From the NCBI GenBank assembly GCA_900319195.1, contig ONNL01000032.1, positions 1-11,236 of the forward strand: DNA of 11,236 nt, read 5' to 3'. Positions within the stretch are counted from its first letter, which is position 1; every line of letters starts with the position of its first letter. The DNA comes from an uncultured Ruminococcus sp. Its GTDB lineage: Bacteria > Bacillota > Clostridia > Oscillospirales > Ruminococcaceae. The position numbers and the translations under genes were made by a program. Under the pieces are notes generated by a model. It did no database searches. It worked only from the letters and a program-made list of their open reading frames with translations, and had not been told where the DNA came from. Shown here one piece after another: positions 1 through 6,012 of this stretch.

Positions 1-5
1 CCGTT

Positions 6-42
6 GGGCGTCCACCGGACACCCGCACCCTGCACTGCAGGG
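6..42. repeat. Tandem palindromes at left edge (REP-like intergenic repeat)
   Basis: Two compact palindromes lie side by side. The first has arms at 6-13 (GGGCGTCC) and 17-24 (GGACACCC) around a 3-base loop. The second has arms at 28-34 (CCCTGCA) and 36-42 (TGCAGGG) around one base. The single imperfect pair in the first is C/A read on plus but a G-U wobble read on minus, so if it is transcribed as RNA the minus strand folds better. A third small palindrome, CTAAA-AC-TTTAG, follows at 64-75. No open frame explains this GC-rich stretch, which stands out from the AT-rich DNA just after it. I infer a dispersed intergenic repeat of REP type; the element may extend beyond the window start. Confidence 0.45.
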
Positions 43-75
43 AGTCACCCTCGAGCTCCTTTCCTAAAACTTTAG

Positions 76-159
76 TTTGAAATTTTTTTAGGGATATAGC
101 GCTTGCGAGTCTTTTAAGACCACAAGAAAATTTAGCGCTATATCCCTAAAAAATTTGAA
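76..159. repeat. MITE-like inverted repeat with flanking direct repeats
   Basis: A 20-bp perfect inverted repeat (84-103 against 134-153, inner end AGCGCT, outer end a run of six A/T) encloses a 30-base centre (104-133). The same hexamer TTTGAA flanks it on both sides, at 76-81 and 154-159, as a target-site duplication would. The element proper would be about 72 bp (82-153), too short to code for anything, so it would be a non-autonomous MITE. The alternative is a simple long hairpin: part of the hexamer match follows from the A/T-rich ends, and the stem ends in A/T runs on both strands, so it could also act as a bidirectional terminator. The centre has a weak stem (GTCT at 109-112 with AGAC at 117-120). 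Confidence 0.45.
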
Positions 160-262
160 GCAAAGCCTTCAACAAAGAAATCCGAGAAAGGCTCCTTACT
201 CAGAGAGTCAACCACGAATAAATACACACAAGCTATTATATACAGACACGCTGATAAACAGA

Positions 263-296
263 TTCGGGGAAGGCTCATCTCAGAGGCTTCCCCGAA
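263..296 (-). terminator. Terminator-like hairpin after the GH3/ArsC operon
   Basis: Ten-bp perfect stem (TTCGGGGAAG at 263-272 with CTTCCCCGAA at 287-296) and a 14-base loop, 29 bases beyond the stop codon of the ArsC-like gene. The position fits the end of the minus-strand operon. The sequence that follows on minus (TCTGTTTATC) is only moderately T-rich, so it may be a weak terminator or an mRNA 3'-end stabiliser. Nothing else is recognisable between 160 and 325. Confidence 0.5.
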
Positions 297-325
297 AAAT
301 ACTTATTAATACCTATACACAGCTG

Positions 326-667
326 TTACTCCCACTTTTCCCAGACATCAGGGCAGTAACCGACAGTCGCCTTTTTGCCGTTTCTGACTATGGGAGTACG
401 CAAAGCCTGCTGATTCTCGAAAAGCTTCTCCGTCTTATCCTCGGGCGAGAGGTAGTTCATCAGCGTGACGAGCTGTTTATCCTTGCATTTGTCGTCGATA
501 AGCTCGTCCGTACCGCCCACTGCCTGCAGCACACTCGTGAACTCTCCGCGGCTCATGTCCTTCTCACGAAGGTCAATGAACTGGAACCTTATACCGCGCT
601 CCTTAAACCAGCGCTCCGCCTTTTTCGAGTCGTTGCTCTTCTTTGAACCGAATATCTGTATGTTCAT
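326..667 (-). CDS. ArsC/Spx-family thioredoxin-fold protein, Cys replaced by Ser
   Basis: Small (113 aa) cytoplasmic protein of the arsenate reductase (ArsC)/Spx/YffB family. The N-terminal strand and helix read IQIFGSKKSNDSKKAERWF (residues 3-21). The family Arg-Thr-Pro motif is RTPIVRNGK (90-98), and the C-terminus is TVGYCPDVWEKW (101-112). In ArsC and relatives the reactive cysteine follows the first strand. Here the aligned residue is Ser11, codon AGC at 635-637, one substitution from TGC. Cysteines remain only at 61 and 105. Classical arsenate reduction is therefore doubtful, and the function is unknown. The start at 667 is chosen over an ATG at 688 because the conserved fold begins here and GGAGGAG lies just upstream, inside the last codons of the GH3 gene. 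One base separates the GH3 stop from this ATG, so translational coupling is likely. No arsenic-resistance genes are nearby. Confidence 0.88.
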   Translation of the reverse strand: MNIQIFGSKKSNDSKKAERWFKERGIRFQFIDLREKDMSRGEFTSVLQAVGGTDELIDDKCKDKQLVTLMNYLSPEDKTEKLFENQQALRTPIVRNGKKATVGYCPDVWEKWE

Positions 668-668
668 C

Positions 669-3446
669 TTACTCCTCCACAGGTGCAAATGCTAAATTCA
701 TGTCCTCAGCCTGCCTTGTCAGCTTGAAGTCAATACTGTGCAGGTCGAGACCATTCTGTGCGAAATACAGCCTTATAGCCGTAAAGCGCGAGAACATCGG
801 GAACTCGCTCGTGAACGAAACAGGCTTGCCGCCCGTGCCGTTCCATGTAAAAACAGCGCTCGGAGTACCCATTGCGAAAATGGTCACGGGTATCTGTGCA
901 AGCTCGCTCTGCTCTGAGGATGCGGTGAGCGTAACATTGTACCAGCCGCGTTTTTTGAGGATAAGCGTGAAGCTGTAATTCTGTCCCTTAACGCTCTTAA
1001 CGCCGCTGAGGTCGAGGGAGAACTCCTCCCCTATCTCATAGAACTGTGTCTCCTCGGCGGAGTCCACTTCATCGTCGGGGCGGTTGATAATCTCGACCTC
1101 GTCCGCCTTGCCGATGAGACGCTTCATCGCATTCGTGTGCATGAGGAAATTGCAGATATTCTTGGCATTCCTCTGTAATTCAGCCCTTGTGAGAGTACCG
1201 TCCGCAAGACCTGCCGCGGTCGTATCAGCATGGTCGGAGCTGTCCGCGCACACCATATAAACATCGTTCTGAGCACGCGCCATAGCGGCAAAGTGGTCTC
1301 TATCGGGGGACTTTCCGCGCTCATTGATATTCGCCCACCAGTCCGTCATGACAAAGCCTCTGAATCCCCAATCATCGCGGAGTATCACTGTATTCTGGTC
1401 GAAGCTTCCTGCTGTCCACAGACCGTTCACCGCGCCGTAGGTAGTCATTATCGAGTCGGCATTTCCCTGTTTTACGGCGATCTCAAAGCCCCTGAGGTAT
1501 ATCTCACGGAGTGCTCTCTCCGAAACTGCCGACTCAAGATAATGCCTGTTTGTCTCCTGATTATTCGCGCAGAAATGCTTGATAGTGCCCGTAACGCCCG
1601 ACCTGTGCATTGCGTTCAGCTCAGAAGCCGCCATTGTACCCGTGAGGAAGGGGTCCTCGGAGAAATACTCGAAGTTGCGCCCGTTGAGGACAAATCGGTG
1701 GATATTCATTCCCGGTCCGAGCAGACAATCGACCTTGTTTGCCGACATTTCAAGTCCGAGCATTTCAAACAGCTCGCCCACAAGCTCCTTGTTGAACGTC
1801 GAGGCTATGAGGGTACCGTTTGGCAGGCTGAATGCCTTAGTACCGCAGTCCAGACGCATTCCCGAGGGACCGTCCGAGCAGCACCCCGCAGGGATACCGT
1901 ATGAAGCAAGACCGTCGGTAACTCCGCCGAATGCAGAAGCCGTACCAGCCGTAACTCTCGGACTTCCCATGCCCTCGCCGCGAATTATGCACTCGAGGTC
2001 GTAGTCGGAGAGCTGTGCGATAAACTCGTCCATTGTGTTTCTGCCGTCGAGCACGTCCGCAAGCTTGATACCGCGGTCGCCCGTCTGAGCAATCTCGTCG
2101 GGGAGATGCTCCATTCTGCGCTGAGCCTCGTCAACGGTGCTGAGCGGGACCTTTTCCATGCCGACTGTGAAGCCGCCGTCCGCGGAGACAGCTCTCATGC
2201 GCTCAAATTCAACGACGGGAGCCATTGCCTGCACGCACTGCTTAACGATAATATCCTGCGAAAGTTCCAGCTCAAACGACCTCTCCGCAGACCTCACGTC
2301 GCTGCCGACATAGAAGCCGTACCTGCCCTTTTCAAGCACCCAGCAGTTCTTGCTGCCCGTAAGTCCCGAGTCGTCGTATGAGGCTATATCGTTGAGGTCG
2401 GCAGTTATTTTCAGAGTGCAGTTCTCGTCGGGAGCAAGGAGCGGAGTCTTTTCAAAGCCGCACAGCACTCTCGCAGGCTTGCCGAGCGCACCCTGCGGAG
2501 CCTCACAGTATACCTGCACAACCTCCTTGCCGCTGGATTTTCCCGTGTTCTTCACGGTCACATCAAATGTAACGGTATTTCCCTGTGCAGAGCCGTTCGC
2601 GCTCATCTCAAAGCTCGTGTATGAAAGACCGAAGCCGAAGGGATAGCGCACCTTGTCCCTCGCAAAAGTCTCGAAATATCGGTATCCGACGTAGATGTCC
2701 TCGGTGTAGCGGTTGCAGTGCTTGTCCCCGAAATACTGAGCCGAGGGATAGTCCTCGATTTTATAGGCGATAGTATCGGGAAGCTTTCCACTCGGGGAGA
2801 CCTTTCCCGTCAGCACATCGGCAGTACCCGTACCGCCCGTCATGCCGCCCTGCCATACAAGAAGCAGAGAATCGGGCTTGATGCTCTCGATGTATTCAAG
2901 GTCGATGATACCGCCGACATTCAGCAGTACGATGACCTTATCGAACTCGACTCTCACCTTTGCGAGCATATCGCGCTCCTTCTCGGTCAGCAGGAAAGAG
3001 CCCTCGGTCATAGTGCTGTCCTGTTCCTCGCCTGCTGTTCGACCAATAACGACAATAGCCTTCGAGCTCTTCTGTGCGGCAGCCCTTACGACCTCGGCAT
3101 CAAGCGGCATTTCCTCCTGCGACCACGGCTCTTCACCCCAGCCCTCACCGACATTATAGGGATTCTCGGAGTCCCACTTTTTATAGATGTCAAGGAGCTC
3201 CTCGTTGACCTTGACACCGCCCTCAAGGAGTCCGTCAAGAATGCCCGTGACCTTTGATACATTGACCATTCCGCCCGAGCCTGTGCCACTCTTGTAGTAA
3301 TGAAGCTGAATGCGTCCGAAAACAGAAACGCAGTCGTCCTTTGCAAGAGGGAGTGCGGAGTTGTCGTTCCTGAGCATGACGATTCCCTCTGCTACCGTCT
3401 GTTCAGCCTTTTCGAGATATTTTTTCCAATCGAGTATTTTTTTCAT
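669..3446 (-). CDS. GH3 beta-glucosidase with swapped domain order
   Basis: 925-aa glycoside hydrolase family 3 enzyme, expected to release glucose from beta-glucosides such as cello-oligosaccharides. The usual order is reversed. The GH3 C-terminal alpha/beta domain comes first (about 15-265), with the likely acid/base Glu in GRTAGEEQDS (135-144). Next is a fibronectin-III-like domain (about 290-390, with VTVKNTGKSSGKEVVQVY at 296-313). The GH3 N-terminal barrel follows (about 465-770), with DGPSGMR (525-531), GPGMNIHR (577-584), GRNFEYFSEDP (589-599), KHF (623-625) and the nucleophile motif VMTDWW, Asp702. This order is established for R. albus and Butyrivibrio beta-glucosidases and is not a rearrangement artefact. 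A beta-rich tail (about 800-915) may be an accessory domain. There is no signal peptide, so it is cytoplasmic and probably acts on imported sugars. GAGG lies 7 bases before the ATG. First gene of an operon with the ArsC-like gene. Exact substrate is not readable from sequence. Confidence 0.95.
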   Translation of the reverse strand: MKKILDWKKYLEKAEQTVAEGIVMLRNDNSALPLAKDDCVSVFGRIQLHYYKSGTGSGGMVNVSKVTGILDGLLEGGVKVNEELLDIYKKWDSENPYNVGEGWGEEPWSQEEMPLDAEVVRAAAQKSSKAIVVIGRTAGEEQDSTMTEGSFLLTEKERDMLAKVRVEFDKVIVLLNVGGIIDLEYIESIKPDSLLLVWQGGMTGGTGTADVLTGKVSPSGKLPDTIAYKIEDYPSAQYFGDKHCNRYTEDIYVGYRYFETFARDKVRYPFGFGLSYTSFEMSANGSAQGNTVTFDVTVKNTGKSSGKEVVQVYCEAPQGALGKPARVLCGFEKTPLLAPDENCTLKITADLNDIASYDDSGLTGSKNCWVLEKGRYGFYVGSDVRSAERSFELELSQDIIVKQCVQAMAPVVEFERMRAVSADGGFTVGMEKVPLSTVDEAQRRMEHLPDEIAQTGDRGIKLADVLDGRNTMDEFIAQLSDYDLECIIRGEGMGSPRVTAGTASAFGGVTDGLASYGIPAGCCSDGPSGMRLDCGTKAFSLPNGTLIASTFNKELVGELFEMLGLEMSANKVDCLLGPGMNIHRFVLNGRNFEYFSEDPFLTGTMAASELNAMHRSGVTGTIKHFCANNQETNRHYLESAVSERALREIYLRGFEIAVKQGNADSIMTTYGAVNGLWTAGSFDQNTVILRDDWGFRGFVMTDWWANINERGKSPDRDHFAAMARAQNDVYMVCADSSDHADTTAAGLADGTLTRAELQRNAKNICNFLMHTNAMKRLIGKADEVEIINRPDDEVDSAEETQFYEIGEEFSLDLSGVKSVKGQNYSFTLILKKRGWYNVTLTASSEQSELAQIPVTIFAMGTPSAVFTWNGTGGKPVSFTSEFPMFSRFTAIRLYFAQNGLDLHSIDFKLTRQAEDMNLAFAPVEE

Positions 3447-3478
3447 AGTGCGACCTCATTTCAATTAGAATTATATTA

Positions 3479-3507
3479 ATTATAACAAATATGCACAATT
3501 TTTTCAA
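3479..3507 (-). promoter_or_regulatory. Sigma-A promoter for GH3 operon
   Basis: On the minus strand: -35 TTGAAA (3502-3507), a 17-base spacer, then -10 TATAAT (3479-3484) preceded by TGT, an extended -10. Transcription would start near 3472, giving a leader of about 25 bases with GAGG at 3454-3457. No clear catabolite-repression (cre) site was seen near it. Confidence 0.85.
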
Positions 3508-3552
3508 TAGACAAATAATGAATTTTAAGCAAAAATAAATTTTTTTGGCAAC

Positions 3553-3579
3553 AAAAAAACCTCTCACACTTGTGAGAGG
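3553..3579 (-). terminator. Rho-independent terminator of the tRNA operon
   Basis: Perfect stem CCTCTCACA (3560-3568) with TGTGAGAGG (3571-3579), followed on the minus strand by seven T (3553-3559). It lies 4 bases beyond the CCA end of tRNA-Cys, so it ends the minus-strand tRNA transcript and insulates the GH3 promoter. Confidence 0.93.
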
Positions 3580-3582
3580 CTC

Positions 3583-3656
3583 TGGAGGCGCCACCCGGAT
3601 TTGAACCGGGGATCAAGGTGTTGCAGACCTACGCCTTACCACTTGGCTATAGCGCC
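3583..3656 (-). tRNA. tRNA-Cys (GCA)
   Basis: 74-nt cloverleaf with genome-encoded CCA (3583-3585). The acceptor GGCGCTA pairs with TGGCGCC, and the discriminator is T. The anticodon GCA is at 3622-3624 within the loop CTGCAAC. The T loop reads TTCAAAT. Fourth and last tRNA of the minus-strand operon; seven bases (3657-3663) separate it from tRNA-Gly. Confidence 0.97.
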
Positions 3657-3663
3657 GAAAAAA

Positions 3664-3739
3664 TGGAGCGGATTACGAGGCTCGAACTCGCTACCTCCAC
3701 CTTGGCAAGGTGGCGCTCTACCAGATGAGCTAAATCCGC
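3664..3739 (-). tRNA. tRNA-Gly (GCC)
   Basis: 76 nt with encoded CCA (3664-3666). The acceptor GCGGATT pairs with AATCCGC, and the discriminator is T. The anticodon stem CCACC/GGTGG holds the loop TTGCCAA with GCC at 3704-3706. The T loop is TTCGAGC. Only one base (3740) separates its 5' end from the CCA of the preceding tRNA-Asp, so the two must be separated by RNase processing of a common transcript. Confidence 0.97.
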
Positions 3740-3740
3740 A

Positions 3741-3817
3741 TGGCGACCCGAAACAGGCTCGAACTGTCGACCTCCTGCGTGACAGGCAGGCGTTCTAACC
3801 AACTGAACTACCGGGCC
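3741..3817 (-). tRNA. tRNA-Asp (GTC)
   Basis: 77 nt with encoded CCA (3741-3743). The acceptor GGCCCGG pairs with TCGGGTC, including two G-U type pairs, and the discriminator is G as expected for Asp. The anticodon GTC is at 3781-3783 in the loop CTGTCAC. Second tRNA of the operon. Confidence 0.97.
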
Positions 3818-3824
3818 ACAAAAA

Positions 3825-3900
3825 TGGTGGGAACTATAGGGCTCGAACCTATGACCCTCTGCTTGTAAGGCAGATGCTCTCCCAGCTGAGCTAAGCTCCC
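3825..3900 (-). tRNA. tRNA-Val (TAC)
   Basis: 76 nt with encoded CCA (3825-3827). The acceptor GGGAGCT pairs with AGTTCCC, and the discriminator is A. The anticodon TAC is at 3865-3867 in the loop CTTACAA. The T loop is TTCGAGC. First tRNA of the operon, about 40 bases from the inferred transcription start. Confidence 0.97.
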
Positions 3901-3947
3901 ATCGCATTTCTTATGCGTCGTATCAGGCTTCCCCTGACGACTTATAT

Positions 3948-3976
3948 ATTATAACACAGTATTTTCATTTTGTCAA
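3948..3976 (-). promoter_or_regulatory. Consensus sigma-A promoter of tRNA operon
   Basis: Minus strand: -35 TTGACA (3971-3976), exactly 17 bases, then -10 TATAAT (3948-3953) preceded by TGT. Both hexamers are perfect consensus, as expected for a highly expressed stable-RNA operon. The leader (about 3901-3941) can fold: GTCGT plus CAGG pairs with CCTG plus ACGAC around GGAA with a two-base bulge, and GCAT/ATGC forms a second small stem just before tRNA-Val. It is presumably removed during 5' processing. Confidence 0.93.
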
Positions 3977-3996
3977 GCACTTTTCCAAAAAAATTC

Positions 3997-4052
3997 AAAA
4001 AAATTTTCAGAGAACTTCGGAAAGGCTTATTACAGCCGTTTCCGAAGTCTCT
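3997..4052 (-). terminator. Rho-independent terminator after the lipoprotein locus
   Basis: Ten-bp stem ACTTCGGAAA (4014-4023) with TTTCCGAAGT (4039-4048), extended inside by GGCT/AGCC (4024-4027, 4034-4037) and outside by AGAG/CTCT with one bulged base. On minus it is followed by GAAAA and a run of seven T (3997-4003). It lies 9 bases beyond the TAA of the downstream lipoprotein frame. Confidence 0.85.
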
Positions 4053-4061
4053 GTCGGTGTC

Positions 4062-4637
4062 TTATTTCAGTACATCATAGTTTGAACAGCTGAGAATCAT
4101 CTCATTGAGTCCGTCTACGCCCCACATATCAGTTCCGACGGCTATCCAGAGGTCGCCGTACTGTGTATCGTCCCACTCACATGATTCGACATTATGGGAA
4201 GAATCGCTTGTCGGCTCGCCCTCGCCGTTCTTTTCCTTTATCTGACCGTAGATAGTATCATAGCCTGCTTTCAGCTCGTCCTTGCTGTACGGGTACTTCA
4301 TCTTCTTCGCAGCGGTATCATACTCATTGCCGATATGATAGCCGTAACAGATGAGAATATCATTGTCTCCTCTCTGCTCGTTGACGTTGCATGCGAATTC
4401 CATGAAGAGATATGACTTCATATTCACACCGAGTACACTGTCAACAGGAACGTACACGTCATAGCTGTAATACCCATTCTTGTCGCCCGGTACGAGTTTA
4501 TCCGCCAGTCCTAAATCGACAGTCTTGCTTGTATCAACAACATCATAAGCCTCGGCTCTTGTCATTCCGCACTTTAAGCCTTTTATGAGGTCAAACGTAT
4601 CTACCGTGGCTGCTGTATTTGCAGCAGCAGGGTCCCT
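4062..4637 (-). pseudogene. In-frame downstream part of the lipoprotein gene, cut off by a TGA
   Basis: This frame is the exact continuation of the lipoprotein frame beyond its TGA at 4638-4640: 191 further sense codons, then TAA. The first ATG (4563-4565) is a poor independent start. It has no Shine-Dalgarno at a usable distance, and it lies within GLKCGMTRAEAYDVV, which resembles the first helix of SmpA/BLIP-like domains (GMT..EA..V), so coding clearly begins before it. The upstream 24 codons read as an Ala/Thr-rich linker (RDPAAANTAATVDTFDLIKG). The rest is a soluble alpha/beta module of unknown function ending in CSNYDVLK, with tyrosine- and aspartate-rich strands. If not read through, it is a relic of a recent nonsense mutation; a 167-aa protein starting at 4565 is the less likely alternative. 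A sequencing error at one base would also explain it. Confidence 0.6.
4609..4628 (-). other. Stem-loop just downstream of the in-frame TGA
   Basis: On the minus strand GCTGCTG (4628-4622) pairs perfectly with CAGCAGC (4615-4609) around the loop CAAATA, beginning 9 bases after the TGA. The placement resembles that of bacterial selenocysteine insertion or readthrough-stimulating hairpins. However, the loop lacks the G/U features of known bacterial SECIS elements, and alternating Ala codons (GCT GCT GCA ... GCA GCC) could create the stem by chance. Confidence 0.35.
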
Positions 4638-5924
4638 TCAGCCGCCGGCATCTACCTTCTGCTTAGAGGACTCGGACTGCTCGTTGAGAGCGTATTCCTC
4701 GGTCTTGTCCTTGATAACCGTGTCGATAGTGCCGCCGTAGTGAGAGTCCTTCTCGGGATATGTACCGATTATCTTCCTGTTCTCGTCATAGAGATAGAGC
4801 TCGTCGACATAGTTGTATTTGAGAAGTGCATATGCCGTAAGCTCTGCAAGCTCGGGAGCATCCTCCATGTAGTAGCTGAAATTCTCGTCGAATTCCTCCT
4901 GTATGTCGGCAAGGAGTGTCGCCTTATCGGTCTCGCCCGTGTATACAGCGTCGGTAATGACTCCCTTTGTTATCGTGAGCGACTTGACATCTATATCCTC
5001 GTCATAATGCTTATAGTACACCGCGTCATCAGCCGCATAGGAAACTGAGTAGTACATATTCCGGGCAAGGTCGTCATAGATGTCCTGCTCGGTCTTTTCA
5101 TCAACGGCAAAGTCCTCCCTGTACAAGTCAAAGATATTTGACATTGTACGTCCGTAAACACTTTCGTCATAATTCGGATATGAGCCGAGGACATCACTGT
5201 CAGCGCTGTCACCTATAAATACATACGAAACATCGCCGTAGCCGCAAAACGCTATCGCGTAGTCAATGCTGCCGAAGTCCGGATCGTAAGTTGTAACAGC
5301 ACTCTCTATCTTCTTTATGAGCTCATCGCGTGAGGTAGGGTCCTCGGAATTGAGCTCGGTAATTTTGCCGCTTTCGATGATGATATAGCCGATACCGTAA
5401 GTATTTACACCCTCGTCCTCAAGGTCTCCGAAGACACTGCTCATAGCATGCTGGAGTGTTAAAGCATCAGAATCAGCCGAATCCCTTTTCTGCTCATCGA
5501 GGTATTTTCCGATACCGAGCTCCTTTTTTGAGGTGTCCTTGAACTCCGAGACATTCTCCTTGTAGAGCTCCTTCATGGTGAGACCGTCGTCATTCTCGGC
5601 GCCCTTATAGCCCTTAGCCTTCTTATCCCAGCCCTCAGCATAGTATATCTCATACTCGCCGTCGTCAACGATTATCATCCAGTCTATATCTGTGCAGTTG
5701 GACTTATCCCTTATCTTCCTGCGGAGCGTCATAGTCTCGCTGTCCGTAAGGCTGTATTTGGTATCAGATGAAATGATACCGCTGTAATCGTCCTCAATGT
5801 ACTTCTTTGCAGCAGATGCAACGTCGCCTATCTCCCCTGATTTTGCAGCCGAGCCTCCGCATGAGGCTGCCGACGTTGTGAGAATGAGTGCAGAAAGTGA
5901 TGCTGCCAGTATTTTTTTATTCAT
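4638..5924 (-). CDS. Secreted lipoprotein with three diverged alpha/beta repeats
   Basis: 428-aa lipoprotein of unknown function. The N-terminus has lysines at 3-4, a hydrophobic stretch (5-20) and a lipobox-like TSAASC with Cys22, so the mature protein is probably anchored outside the membrane. Comparing the protein with itself shows three diverged copies of one module, at roughly 35-125, 155-265 and 280-402. Copies 2 and 3 share a hydrophobic strand, G-x-IT, a helix with L..xI, an A/Y-rich strand, then GSYP.....YGRT (247-260) against GTYP.....YGGT (387-399). Copy 1 shares IDWMIIV (80-86) with IDYAIAF (220-226), and LTMKELYKE with RTMSNIFDLYRE. The C-terminus is a Ser/Lys/Gly linker ending DAGG at the TGA; the same frame then continues for another 191 codons. 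The ATG follows AAAGGAG at 9 bases. A possible -10 (TATAAT, 5971-5976) lies upstream, but no good -35 is visible. Confidence 0.85.
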   Translation of the reverse strand: MNKKILAASLSALILTTSAASCGGSAAKSGEIGDVASAAKKYIEDDYSGIISSDTKYSLTDSETMTLRRKIRDKSNCTDIDWMIIVDDGEYEIYYAEGWDKKAKGYKGAENDDGLTMKELYKENVSEFKDTSKKELGIGKYLDEQKRDSADSDALTLQHAMSSVFGDLEDEGVNTYGIGYIIIESGKITELNSEDPTSRDELIKKIESAVTTYDPDFGSIDYAIAFCGYGDVSYVFIGDSADSDVLGSYPNYDESVYGRTMSNIFDLYREDFAVDEKTEQDIYDDLARNMYYSVSYAADDAVYYKHYDEDIDVKSLTITKGVITDAVYTGETDKATLLADIQEEFDENFSYYMEDAPELAELTAYALLKYNYVDELYLYDENRKIIGTYPEKDSHYGGTIDTVIKDKTEEYALNEQSESSKQKVDAGG

Positions 5925-5973
5925 AGCTTTTTTCTCCTTTATATCATGTGGGTTTTCTTCTTTTAGAGCAATT

Positions 5974-6005
5974 ATATCCTGCGAACATGAAGATCCGCAG
6001 GATAT
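5974..6005 (-). terminator. Hairpin between the EF-G-like gene and the lipoprotein gene
   Basis: Ten-bp perfect stem ATATCCTGCG (5974-5983) with CGCAGGATAT (5996-6005) and a 12-base loop, 7 bases past the EF-G-like stop codon. No T run follows on the minus strand (AATTGCTCT), so termination may be partial. The distal arm overlaps a TATAAT (5971-5976) that could be the -10 of the lipoprotein gene. Confidence 0.5.
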
Positions 6006-6012
6006 TTTAAAA

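Noticed and set aside
155..646. Open frame of 163 codons on plus, opposite the ArsC-like gene
   Set aside because: It is the antisense shadow of a clearly recognised family protein, begins within the inverted repeat, and has no ribosome binding site or recognisable domain.
1230..1904. Long plus-strand frame (224 codons) inside the GH3 gene, and similar ones at 2718-3257 and 6142-6873
   Set aside because: These are antisense shadows of genes with high-GC third positions; the translations show no domain and the opposite strand encodes conserved catalytic motifs.
669..3446. GH3 domain order taken as evidence of a local rearrangement
   Set aside because: Reversed order is established for beta-glucosidases of Ruminococcus and Butyrivibrio, and the frame is intact for 925 codons.
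3583..3900. Regularly spaced similar blocks as a possible CRISPR array
   Set aside because: The similarity is tRNA consensus (T loop, D loop, CCA); no CRISPR repeat/spacer pattern exists anywhere in the window.
3647..3907. Protein-coding frame across the tRNA cluster
   Set aside because: The stretch is fully accounted for by three adjacent cloverleaf tRNAs with encoded CCA; the frame is spurious.
4062..4565. Independent 167-aa gene starting at ATG 4565
   Set aside because: There is no Shine-Dalgarno at a workable distance, the ATG falls inside a domain-like sequence, and the frame is continuous with the upstream lipoprotein across the TGA.
4638..4640. TGA read as selenocysteine
   Set aside because: The site is in a low-complexity linker with no redox motif, and the downstream loop lacks typical bacterial SECIS bases; kept only as a possibility in the findings.
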